A stretch of 12,536 nt of DNA, taken from positions 1-12,536 of the forward strand of contig DAOVOU010000023.1 in NCBI GenBank assembly GCA_030629475.1, given 5' to 3'. A model generated the notes under the pieces. It had not been told where the DNA came from and did not search any database. It saw only the letters and a list, made by a program, of their open reading frames with translations. The translations under genes were made by a program, and so were the position numbers. This DNA is from Desulfobacterales bacterium. GTDB taxonomy: Bacteria; Desulfobacterota; Desulfobacteria; Desulfobacterales; C00003060. Of the stretch, positions 6,619 to 12,536 are shown one piece after another. Each line of letters opens with the position of its first letter. Position 1 is the first letter of the stretch.

Positions 6619-7146
6619 TTATAGACTACCTGTTTCCCTTTGAGCACCTGATGAGCGGTTCTGAAGTCGGGTGTGAAGCCTTCCCAAAAGCATAAGAATA
6701 CCAGGGCCGGTGAGTGCGGCAAAGATGGTCTGCAACAAAACAGGGCCCGTCTGAGCAGACAGCAATTGAGCCCCCTTCCAGGGGGCTGCTGCTGAGATGC
6801 AAAACACAAGGTGCTGTCCGAGCACGCAGGCACCGATCAAGACGGACTGAAATATCATGTCACCCACATGGAAGTACTTGGACAGATTTTTTACTGATAC
6901 AAATATCCAGAAATAGATAGTAAGGTAGAGGCCAAATATCCCGCCAGAAAGCAGATCCATGATAATGCCAAGAATTACAATGACCAGGACACCTTTCCTG
7001 TTAGGAGCATTGAGGCTTAAGAAAACAACAAGAGGAATTAACAGATCGTAGAAAACACCGTGAAATAAGGGGAGTCTTAAGATCGTAGTCTGTGCGACAG
7101 TGGTCAACAATCCGAGTATGAGATACAAGCAGAAAACCTTCATCAT
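6619..7146 (-). CDS. mreD: rod shape-determining protein MreD
   Basis: MreD is a small integral inner-membrane protein of the elongasome that works with MreC and links MreB to RodA/PBP2. This 175-residue protein is very hydrophobic, with about five or six membrane segments (for example about 5-25, 30-47, 52-75 and 95-115). The family landmark is the GIIMDLLSGGIFGLY stretch (60-74), matching the 'G..-D..-....G.-' pattern seen in MreD. The sequence family is poorly conserved, so position between mreC and mrdA adds weight. The start overlaps the mreC stop by four bases (ATGA), showing translational coupling. The C-terminal tail is polar and ends 6 bases before the tail of repeat copy 2. Confidence 0.88.
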   Translation of the reverse strand: MMKVFCLYLILGLLTTVAQTTILRLPLFHGVFYDLLIPLVVFLSLNAPNRKGVLVIVILGIIMDLLSGGIFGLYLTIYFWIFVSVKNLSKYFHVGDMIFQSVLIGACVLGQHLVFCISAAAPWKGAQLLSAQTGPVLLQTIFAALTGPGILMLLGRLHTRLQNRSSGAQRETGSL

Positions 7147-7949
7147 TCCAGGATAACCAGCACCTCTTCTAGTCTTGTGAAATCGACGAATGGCCGAACA
7201 TTCACTTCTTGAAAAAGCCCTGACGAGGGCCTGGAAATTTCTGAGATTGTCCCCACCCGCAGACCTTTGGGGAAAAGACCATCCAGCCCTGACGATATTA
7301 CCGTATCTTCAATCTTGATATTTGCCTTTCTCACAACGTATTTGAAGCGGCAACTCTCACTGGTCTCCCCTTCAAGAACACCCCGGGACCGGGTTCGCTG
7401 AACAAGTGCATCTATGGCACTACTACGGTCGATAATCAACAGGACCTTGGCGTACCGGCCAGACGCCCCAATGATACGACCCACGACTCCCTCCGAAGCT
7501 ATCACAGCCATTCCCCTGGAAACTCCATCTCCGGTTCCCCTGTTGATAAAAACGGTTTTAGACCAACCAGAGGGGTCCAGCCCTACAACTTTTGCGGGGA
7601 GCATACGGTGGGGAACCTCGGACTTCATCTCCAGTAGCTTCCGAAAACGTTGGGAGGCTAACTCAGATTCCAGGTACCGGCTCTTTTCGATCTGGGCCTT
7701 GGCAAGCATCCCCTTAAGCCGATCGCACTCCTCACGGACTGCAACCAAATAAAAGTAATGATGCCATATACGCCCACAAAAATGCATAGTGCGAGTTACA
7801 CCTTCCTGGAAGGGCACTATCCCCGCCATTACCACTCTGTCAACTATTGTGTATCGATGAGGATGCTTGGCACTAATAGAAAGGAGGACAATATTGATCA
7901 GGGCAAAAAGGATCACGCAGAGAATCCTTACCAACCTTTTTGAAAACAT
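7143..7949 (-). CDS. mreC: rod shape-determining protein MreC
   Basis: MreC is a bitopic inner-membrane protein whose periplasmic part binds and activates PBP2. The 268-residue protein starts with a short basic segment and one membrane helix (about 7-26). A predicted coiled coil covers about 70-110, and two small beta-barrel domains follow. Family motifs include the VVGRI (155-159) region, IIDRSSAIDALVQRTRSRGVLEG (about 172-194) and DTVISSGLDGLFPKGLRVG (about 214-232). Length is close to the usual 270-370 residues. The ATG at 7949 has only a weak GAG upstream. The gene lies 73 bases after mreB and overlaps mreD by four bases. It is normally co-regulated with mreB. Confidence 0.93.
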   Translation of the reverse strand: MFSKRLVRILCVILFALINIVLLSISAKHPHRYTIVDRVVMAGIVPFQEGVTRTMHFCGRIWHHYFYLVAVREECDRLKGMLAKAQIEKSRYLESELASQRFRKLLEMKSEVPHRMLPAKVVGLDPSGWSKTVFINRGTGDGVSRGMAVIASEGVVGRIIGASGRYAKVLLIIDRSSAIDALVQRTRSRGVLEGETSESCRFKYVVRKANIKIEDTVISSGLDGLFPKGLRVGTISEISRPSSGLFQEVNVRPFVDFTRLEEVLVILE

Positions 7950-8022
7950 GTCTCATGTGTGTGGCGGAAAAGGTTTTCTTGTTGAGGTGCCATCATGACA
8001 TAATGGCAAGGGAGATTTTCCG

Positions 8023-9057
8023 TTACTGGATCATAACCTCTCTCAAGATAGAAATATTCTCCAGGGCCTGGCCTGACCCCAGGGCAACCGTGGAAAGCGG
8101 ATCCTCGGTCACCGTAATGGGTAAATGGGTCTCCTCTCGGAGCAATCTGTCCATGTTTTTGAGGAGGGCACCGCCTCCGGTCATGACTATCCCCCTGTCG
8201 ACGATGTCCGCTGCCAATTCGGGCGGGGTCTGTTCCAGGGCTATTTTGACAGTCTCAACAATAGAATCAATCTGTTCGGCAATCGCGACGCGTATCTCTT
8301 CCGAATCTATGGCGAGAATTTTTGGGATACCCGATACCAGGTCCCTACCTTTGACTTCAATGGTCTCTATGTTTTCGGGGTCAGGATAAGCGTTACCAAT
8401 AGTAGTTTTAATCAGTTCTGCTGTTCTTTCTCCAATCAAAAGGTTATATTTTCGTTTAATATATTGGACGATGGAATCGTCCATCTTATCCCCGCCAACC
8501 CGAATCGAGCGGCTGTAAACGATACCCGCAAGGGATATGACGGCCACCTCGGTAGTGCCACCACCAATATCAACGACCATATTGCAAGTGGGCTCCGTAA
8601 TCGGAAGACCCGCGCCTATTGCCGCAGCCATAGGCTCCTCAATCAGAAATACCTCCCGGGCACCTGCTGATTGAGCCGATTCCGTCACAGCACGCTTCTC
8701 GACTTGGGTAATCCCTGACGGCACGGCAATGATGATCCTGGGCCGTATGAGGCTTCTGCGGTTGTGCACCTGACGGATAAAGTATCGCAACATCGCCTCA
8801 GCCACCTCAAAATCGGCAATAACACCATCTTTCATGGGACGGATGGCAACAATATTGCCCGGTGTTCGTCCCAGCATCCGCTTGGCCTCTCCCCCGACCG
8901 CCAATACCTTGTTTCTATGCCTGTTGTCGGTCCGAACCGCCACGACAGATGGTTCACTGAGCACTATCCCCTTCCCCTTAACATAGACAAGGGTATTGGC
9001 AGTGCCTAAATCAATCGCTAAATCGCTAGAAATGGCCCCCAGGAGTGCGTTAAACAC
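8023..9057 (-). CDS. mreB: rod shape-determining protein MreB (bacterial actin)
   Basis: MreB forms ATP-dependent antiparallel filaments on the inner membrane that orient the elongasome and set rod shape. The phosphate 1 loop IDLGTANTLVYVKGKG, phosphate 2 loop VVDIGGGTTEVAVISLAG and adenosine motif IVMTGGGALLKN are all present, as is the family hinge region IEEPMAAAIGAGLPI. The frame opens at TTG 9072 (349 codons), but GTG 9057 is preferred: it gives a protein beginning VFNALLGAISSDLAIDLG, close to the usual MreB N-terminus, and GGGAG (9070-9066) lies 8 bases upstream. This gives 344 residues, typical for the family. It is the first gene of the leftward cluster. A TATAAT on the minus strand (9144-9139) lies about 80 bases upstream, next to repeat copy 3. 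Confidence 0.96.
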   Translation of the reverse strand: MFNALLGAISSDLAIDLGTANTLVYVKGKGIVLSEPSVVAVRTDNRHRNKVLAVGGEAKRMLGRTPGNIVAIRPMKDGVIADFEVAEAMLRYFIRQVHNRRSLIRPRIIIAVPSGITQVEKRAVTESAQSAGAREVFLIEEPMAAAIGAGLPITEPTCNMVVDIGGGTTEVAVISLAGIVYSRSIRVGGDKMDDSIVQYIKRKYNLLIGERTAELIKTTIGNAYPDPENIETIEVKGRDLVSGIPKILAIDSEEIRVAIAEQIDSIVETVKIALEQTPPELAADIVDRGIVMTGGGALLKNMDRLLREETHLPITVTEDPLSTVALGSGQALENISILREVMIQ

Positions 9058-9138
9058 TTTCCAGACTCCCAATTAGAGTTCGTATCAATATTGCTGTCGG
9101 ATTTACCTTCGTATCGGAACCGAGCACATGAATCTTTA

Positions 9139-9144
9139 ATTATA
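9139..9144 (-). promoter_or_regulatory. possible -10 element for mreB
   Basis: A perfect TATAAT occurs on the minus strand, 82 bases before the preferred mreB GTG. The -35 region at the right distance (GGGTTG, 17-base spacer) is poor; TTGTAG would fit better but leaves only 14 bases. It adjoins the conserved tail of repeat copy 3. The first gene of the cluster should have a promoter here, but this assignment is tentative. Confidence 0.35.
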
Positions 9145-9296
9145 ACGTATCGGAATTTCTACAACCCGTTGTAATCACAGATCTTTAAGTGGCGCTTTTC
9201 TGGGCCATCAGTATGGAATGATGGAATAGTGGAATGATGGAATGATGGGGATGAGAAGCCGAAAAAAATCATTTTCTAATTGTTTTCATTCCCCTA

Positions 9297-9365
9297 CCCG
9301 CTCGCCAAGCCTGCCCGCTCGCCAAGCTTGCGAGGCAGACGGGCTTGCGAGGCAGGCGGGTCTTA
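9297..9365. repeat. GC-rich 17-base palindromic repeat nested in copy 3
   Basis: Four units of about 17 bases lie in succession: CCCGCTCGCCAAGCCTG, CCCGCTCGCCAAGCTTG, CGAGGCAGACGGGCTTG and CGAGGCAGGCGGGTCTT. The first two are direct repeats and the last two are roughly their inverse complement, so the block can fold into a strong hairpin. It sits in the loop of repeat copy 3, is absent from copies 1, 2 and 4, and its composition differs from the surrounding AT-rich DNA. This suggests a second, independent small repeat inserted into the first. Confidence 0.75.
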
Positions 9366-9427
9366 ACCCAATATTCCAGTATTCCAACATTCCATTATTC
9401 CAATTGTGAGCGAAGCGAACTAAGTTC

Positions 9428-9540
9428 AAAAATATACTAGCACATAGAAATCGTGATTTCAAGAAAATAATATGTCCAATCGGCTCAAAAAACAATAAAA
9501 AATATTTAAAGTTAGTTTGAGATTTCTGTTATACGAGAAA
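9428..9540. other. AT-rich spacer between repeat copies 3 and 4
   Basis: This 113-base AT-rich stretch separates two repeat copies between the divergent mreB and glycosyltransferase genes. I see no open frame or hairpin of note. A weak plus-strand promoter-like pair, TTAAAG-17-TTATAC, spans about 9508-9536 and is too poor to call. Confidence 0.4.
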
Positions 9541-9722
9541 TTAGCTCCGCTTCGCTCCGCAATTGGAATAGCAGATTATACGATTTTCCCACTAATTCGC
9601 GATGACCCTTTTATCTTTATACATCATTCCAATATTCCATTATTCCATCATTCCTTTCCCGGGATTGCAGCCAAGCCAATAAAGTGCTATAATGTCAATA
9701 AGTTCTAGAATTTCCGAAACGT
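9541..9722 (+). repeat. intergenic fold-back repeat, copy 4 (upstream of glycosyltransferase)
   Basis: The cap TTAGCTCCGCTTCGCTCCGC (9541-9560) is followed by AATTGGAATA, so only one unit of the first array remains. After a loop ending TTTATACATC, the opposing array ATTCCAATATTCCATTATTC (9625-9644) and its continuation to about 9653 are intact. The tail (9665-9722), with CCAATAAA...CTATAATGTCAATAAG and TAGAATTTCCGAAACGT, aligns with the copy 2 tail. It ends a few bases before the glycosyltransferase ATG. The loss of the left array means that this copy cannot form the full fold-back stem. Confidence 0.82.
9665..9693 (+). promoter_or_regulatory. sigma-70-type promoter in repeat tail, upstream of glycosyltransferase
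   Basis: TTGCAG (9665-9670), a 17-base spacer and a perfect TATAAT (9688-9693) point rightward. Transcription would start near 9700, leaving a leader of about 30 bases before the ATG at 9729. It lies within the conserved tail of repeat copy 4; copy 2 has TTGCAA-17-TATAAC at the same place. It is the only good promoter candidate seen for the glycosyltransferase-exchanger pair. Confidence 0.58.
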
Positions 9723-9728
9723 GATAAT

Positions 9729-10553
9729 ATGTTCATGCCAACTGTAAGCGTCATTATTCCTACATACAACCGCGCATGGGTCCTCAAGAGGGCGATTGAT
9801 TCGGTCTTAGCTCAGAACTTCCATGATTTCGAGATACTTGTGGTGGACGATGGGTCAACTGACAGCACACAGGGAATTCTCGAATCCTATCACCAGATCT
9901 GCGTTGTAAGGCAAGACCATCTAGGGGTAAGCGCAGCTCGAAATGCTGGTATTGCCCGGGCTGCGGGTCGCCTTATCACATTTCTCGACTCCGATGATTT
10001 GTGGCTCCCCGGAAAACTCTCTGACCAGGTCGCTTTTTTCAATACCCACCCAGATGCTCTGATTTGTCAAACCGAAGAGATCTGGATAAAAAATGGCATC
10101 AGGGTCAACCCCAAAAAACGGCACAAGAAGTATTCCGGGATGATCTTTGAACGTTGCCTGGAATTGTGTATTGTGAGCCCTTCGGCCGTAATGATAAGAC
10201 GTTGCCTGTTTGATGAGATAGGCGGGTTTGACGAAACGTTGCCCGTATGCGAGGACTATGACCTTTGGCTAAGGGTCGCCTGCCGGTTTCCCGTGTATTT
10301 GATTGAGGCCCCGCTTGTGATTAAACGTGGCGGACACCCAGACCAACTATCAAGAAGACGCTGCATGGACCGGTTTCGCATACATGCTCTAAAAAAAATC
10401 CTCGAAAGCGACTTGCTAAGTCGAGGGCAATACTGCGCAGCGCACGCGGCTCTGAAAAAAAAGTGTGCAATCTATGCAGGAGGATGTGTAAAGCGGGGAC
10501 GTATGAGGGAGGGAAATCACTACATGCGGCTGTCGCGCCGGTTCACCTGTTGA
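9729..10553 (+). CDS. family 2 glycosyltransferase
   Basis: This 274-residue protein has the GT-A fold of inverting family 2 glycosyltransferases, which move a sugar from a nucleotide-sugar to a lipid, glycan or protein. VSVIIPTYNR (6-15) opens the nucleotide-binding domain. DDGSTD (40-45), GVSAARNAG (66-74) and the metal-binding FLDSDD (85-90) follow in the usual order. EDYDLWLRV (175-183) carries the likely catalytic acidic residue. No membrane segment is evident, so it is probably cytoplasmic or peripheral. The sugar and acceptor cannot be read from sequence. Two in-frame ATGs (9729, 9735) are possible, and neither has a clear Shine-Dalgarno. The C-terminal 60 residues are basic and Cys-containing. 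It is divergent from mreB and followed by an ion exchanger, with no glycan cluster around it; a role in envelope polysaccharide is only a guess. Confidence 0.88.
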   Translation: MFMPTVSVIIPTYNRAWVLKRAIDSVLAQNFHDFEILVVDDGSTDSTQGILESYHQICVVRQDHLGVSAARNAGIARAAGRLITFLDSDDLWLPGKLSDQVAFFNTHPDALICQTEEIWIKNGIRVNPKKRHKKYSGMIFERCLELCIVSPSAVMIRRCLFDEIGGFDETLPVCEDYDLWLRVACRFPVYLIEAPLVIKRGGHPDQLSRRRCMDRFRIHALKKILESDLLSRGQYCAAHAALKKKCAIYAGGCVKRGRMREGNHYMRLSRRFTC

Positions 10554-10581
10554 GTTTGTTGGGTTTGTTGTGTTTGTTGGG
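10551..10581 (+). repeat. 9-base tandem repeat (TTTGTTG units)
   Basis: Immediately at the glycosyltransferase stop, three successive 9-base units occur: GAGTTTGTT, GGGTTTGTT and GTGTTTGTT, followed by GGGCGG. The tract covers the short gap before the exchanger gene and overlaps its possible GTG start. It is a short microsatellite-like intergenic repeat with no coding role that I can support. Confidence 0.7.
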
Positions 10582-10593
10582 CGGACAAATGAA

Positions 10594-11526
10594 ATGACCA
10601 CGATACTACTAGATCTTGTATTGATAACAATATCCACGGGTTTATTGTGGAAGGGATCCCATTGGCTTGTAGACTCAGCAGTGCGGATCGCCCATAAGCT
10701 GCGTATGTCTGATCTGACAATTGGTTTGACCATCGTTGCCATGGGGACCTCTGCGCCAGAGTTTGCGGTCACCATAAATGCCGCCATCAGGGGGCTACCA
10801 GATATATCAGTCAGCAACATAGTAGGTTCGAACATTTTCAATCTTGGATTTATACTAGGTGGGTGCGCAGTTATCCGAAACATCCAAACCACCCCCGCCC
10901 TTGTGTGGCGAGACGGCCTTTTTCTCCTCGGCACGTCATCTATTTTGGTTTTATTTCTCAAGGATTTAGTGCTAACCTCTCAAGAAGGACTTGCACTTTT
11001 TGCCACACTTGTTGTATACATTGGCTATCTTTTCTGGAAAAAGGCCCCCGCACATGAAAAAGCCCCCGGGGGAAATGCCACCTGGAAAGATATCCCCATT
11101 TTTGTCCTGGGAATCATCGCGATGGCCGCTGGGGGCCACGTCCTTGTCTGGTCAGCAGTTTCTCTGGCCCGGGCATTTGACATCTCTGAATGGGTGATTG
11201 GGGTTACCATTGTGGCCGCAGGAACCTCTGCACCCGAATTTGCCACATCGCTGGTGGCAGCTCTCAAGGGGCGGTATGGTATATCCGCTGGAAACCTGAT
11301 CGGCAGCGATCTCTATAACCTCCTTGGCGTGCTCGGTTTGGCGGGGATGATTCGTCCTCTCACGATTGATGCAGCCGGCCTGGAAAGTCTCTATATACTT
11401 GTGGGTATGGTATTGCTTGTGGTTGTATTCATGCGCACAGGTTTTCGTGTCTCCCGTGCCGAAGGATGTCTTTTGGTGGGGCTTAATCTCATTCGTTGGA
11501 TATTCGATTTTTCGGCGCAGGGGTGA
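10594..11526 (+). CDS. CaCA-family Na+/Ca2+ exchanger (YrbG-like)
   Basis: This is a cytoplasmic-membrane cation/Ca2+ antiporter. The two internal alpha-repeats that form the ion site are clear: GTSAPEF (51-57) with VGSNIFN (77-83), and GTSAPEF (210-216) with IGSDLYN (236-242), numbered from the ATG at 10594. About ten membrane segments are visible, split by a short hydrophilic loop near 150-166, as in the two-fold pseudosymmetric family; 310 residues is the normal length. The frame also opens at GTG 10570, but that start falls within a tandem repeat and adds an unconserved MFVGRTNE, so the ATG is preferred; the Shine-Dalgarno is weak for both. The second alpha-repeat has Asp where the first has Asn (GSD versus GSN). 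It likely shares the glycosyltransferase transcript. Ion specificity (Na+/Ca2+ or K+-dependent) cannot be decided here. Confidence 0.92.
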   Translation: MTTILLDLVLITISTGLLWKGSHWLVDSAVRIAHKLRMSDLTIGLTIVAMGTSAPEFAVTINAAIRGLPDISVSNIVGSNIFNLGFILGGCAVIRNIQTTPALVWRDGLFLLGTSSILVLFLKDLVLTSQEGLALFATLVVYIGYLFWKKAPAHEKAPGGNATWKDIPIFVLGIIAMAAGGHVLVWSAVSLARAFDISEWVIGVTIVAAGTSAPEFATSLVAALKGRYGISAGNLIGSDLYNLLGVLGLAGMIRPLTIDAAGLESLYILVGMVLLVVVFMRTGFRVSRAEGCLLVGLNLIRWIFDFSAQG

Positions 11527-11591
11527 TTGAAAATGTTTGTTTTTTCTTCAAGACAGTGTTAGGCCATACTCAAGGTCGAAACGTTGAACTT

Positions 11592-12536
11592 ATGAACCCA
11601 AAAAAGGAACAACACAAGATACTCATCAACGCGGTTGATCCGGAAGAATGTCGCATTGCCCTGGTAAAGGGAAGCCGGCTGGAAAGTTTTCATATTGAGA
11701 CCACGGCCGGGGAAATCACACGGGGAAACATCTACAAAGGGGTGGTCACACGTGTGGAACCAAGCCTGCAAGCCGCCTTTGTTGACTACGGTGGGGAAAG
11801 GAATGGGTTCTTACAGCAACACGAAATACATAGTGATTACTATTCTTCTATCGAAAAGCCCGCGGCTGGCAAGAAGGGGACCTTTGGGATACGGGATCTT
11901 ATCAAGCCTGGCCAGGAACTCCTGATCCAGGTTACCAAGGAACCCATCCTGAACAAAGGGGCTATGCTTACCACCTTTATCTCTTTGCCTGGCCGCTATG
12001 TCGTCCTGATGCCCGGTGGAAAAAGTTCCGGCATTTCCAGGAAAATCGAAGATGAAAACGAACGCGGACGCCTCAAGGGCATTATGGAGTCACTGAAAGT
12101 CCCAGAAGATTTTGGCACAATTGTCAGGACTGCTGCTCAGAACCAGAAAAAACAGGAAATCTCCAAAGATGTCCGATACCTCCTTCGTCTGTGGACAAAC
12201 ATTAAGAAGCGGGGTGTTAGCACCTCTGCCCCCTGTCTGCTTTACAAGGAACTCCATGTTGCAATTCGCGCCATCCGGGATCATTTCACATCCGAGGTAA
12301 AGGAAATACTAATAGATAACAAGAACATATTCCAGGATGTGAAGTATTTCATTCGGATCATATCTCCGCGGCACACAAACATAGTCAAGGCTTATACAGA
12401 CCCACAGCCGATCTTCACCAGGTATGAAATCGAAGATCAGATTAGCTCCATCTTTGAGAGCAGGATCTCCTTGAAATCGGGGGGCCATATCGTGATCAAC
12501 CCAACAGAGGCATTAGTGGCTGTTGATGTCAATTCC
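11592..12536 (+). CDS. rng: ribonuclease E/G family endoribonuclease, partial (5' part)
   Basis: RNase E/G enzymes cut single-stranded AU-rich RNA and act in rRNA maturation and mRNA decay. The first 315 codons are present and the frame is open at the right edge. ILINAVDPEECRIALV (10-25) opens the protein. An S1 RNA-binding domain follows: RGNIYKGVVTRVEPSLQAAF (44-63) with the conserved GFLQQHEI. Then come the PGRYVVLMPGG region, the 5'-sensor-like segment with IVRTAA (177-182), and GGHIVINPTEALVAVDVNS (297-315), which holds the first catalytic Mg2+ aspartate (Asp312). The ATG at 11592 is favoured because the family motif begins just after it; GTG 11556 is an alternative with no better ribosome site. 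The missing 3' part should contain the second catalytic Asp and zinc-link. rng or rne cannot be separated from the N-terminus alone; compact Desulfobacterota enzymes are usually called Rng. Confidence 0.92.
   Translation, partial: MNPKKEQHKILINAVDPEECRIALVKGSRLESFHIETTAGEITRGNIYKGVVTRVEPSLQAAFVDYGGERNGFLQQHEIHSDYYSSIEKPAAGKKGTFGIRDLIKPGQELLIQVTKEPILNKGAMLTTFISLPGRYVVLMPGGKSSGISRKIEDENERGRLKGIMESLKVPEDFGTIVRTAAQNQKKQEISKDVRYLLRLWTNIKKRGVSTSAPCLLYKELHVAIRAIRDHFTSEVKEILIDNKNIFQDVKYFIRIISPRHTNIVKAYTDPQPIFTRYEIEDQISSIFESRISLKSGGHIVINPTEALVAVDVNS

Larger units (their letters stand above)
9135..9427 (-). repeat. intergenic fold-back repeat, copy 3 (reverse orientation)
   Basis: This copy is inverted relative to the other three. 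On the minus strand it has a cap TTAGTTCGCTTCGCTCAC (near 9423-9406), then AATTGG and 8-base units (9404-9367). The loop contains a separate GC-rich repeat and a hairpin like that of copy 1. An opposing array follows (9249-9215), then a diverged tail with GCGCCA...GGGTTGTAGAAATTCCGATACG (about 9196-9146). It occupies most of the left half of the mreB/glycosyltransferase gap. A 69-codon open frame in this stretch consists only of repeats and is not called. Confidence 0.82.

Noticed and set aside
8023..9072. TTG at 9072 as the mreB start
   Set aside because: It adds five residues atypical of MreB N-termini and would place the GGGAG motif inside the gene; GTG 9057 has that motif 8 bases upstream.
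9286..9495. 69-codon minus-strand frame in the mreB/glycosyltransferase gap
   Set aside because: Its residues come from the GC-rich palindromic units and the TGGAATNN arrays; such frames arise from repeats and are not evidence of a protein.
10416..10961. 181-codon minus-strand frame spanning the glycosyltransferase end and exchanger start
   Set aside because: It is antisense to two clear genes and crosses a tandem repeat, and its translation is low-complexity with no recognisable motif.
11527..11591. Terminator or promoter between the exchanger and RNase genes
   Set aside because: There is a T-rich run near 11538-11546 but no stem before it, and no -35/-10 pair of reasonable quality.

Overview
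The window looks like a chromosomal housekeeping region of a Gram-negative bacterium, most likely a Desulfobacterota/Deltaproteobacteria lineage. That placement is an inference: a full rod-shape cluster (mreB-mreC-mreD-mrdA-rodA) is followed by a bactofilin and then an F1 ATP synthase operon beginning with paired b'/b stator genes, an order I associate with that group. No 16S rRNA or other firm taxonomic marker is present.

Positions 121-9057 are transcribed leftward (minus strand). From right to left the order is mreB, mreC, mreD, mrdA (PBP2), rodA, a bactofilin, atpF' (b'), atpF (b), atpH (delta) and atpA (alpha). Spacing is tight, with 1- or 4-base stop/start overlaps at mreC/mreD, atpF'/atpF, atpF/atpH and atpH/atpA. 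A good sigma-70-type promoter lies between the bactofilin and atpF'. The shape genes form one machine: MreB filaments with MreC/MreD organise RodA (glycan polymerase) and PBP2 (transpeptidase). The atp genes encode the stator and alpha subunit of ATP synthase.

Positions 9729-12536 run rightward: a family 2 glycosyltransferase, a CaCA-type Na+/Ca2+ exchanger, and the first 315 codons of an RNase E/G protein that leaves the window open.

Two things stand out. First, the left end is a breakpoint. The alpha-subunit frame ends abruptly near position 130, and the opposite strand to its left encodes the N-terminus of a DNA cytosine-5 methyltransferase that ends at the same point. Both genes lose their 3' parts at one junction, which implies a genomic rearrangement or a chimeric assembly. 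Second, four copies of one intergenic repeat (about 4391-4595, 6420-6612, 9135-9427 and 9541-9722) consist of a GC-rich cap, facing arrays of 8-base TGGAATNN units that can fold back on each other, and a conserved tail. In two copies the cap places a GGAG Shine-Dalgarno exactly 8 bases before the start codon of rodA or mrdA. In two copies the tail contains a TTGCAR-17-TATAAY promoter-like sequence. These repeats appear to have been built into expression of the cell-wall genes.

No rRNA, tRNA, CRISPR array, transposase gene or convincing intrinsic terminator was found.
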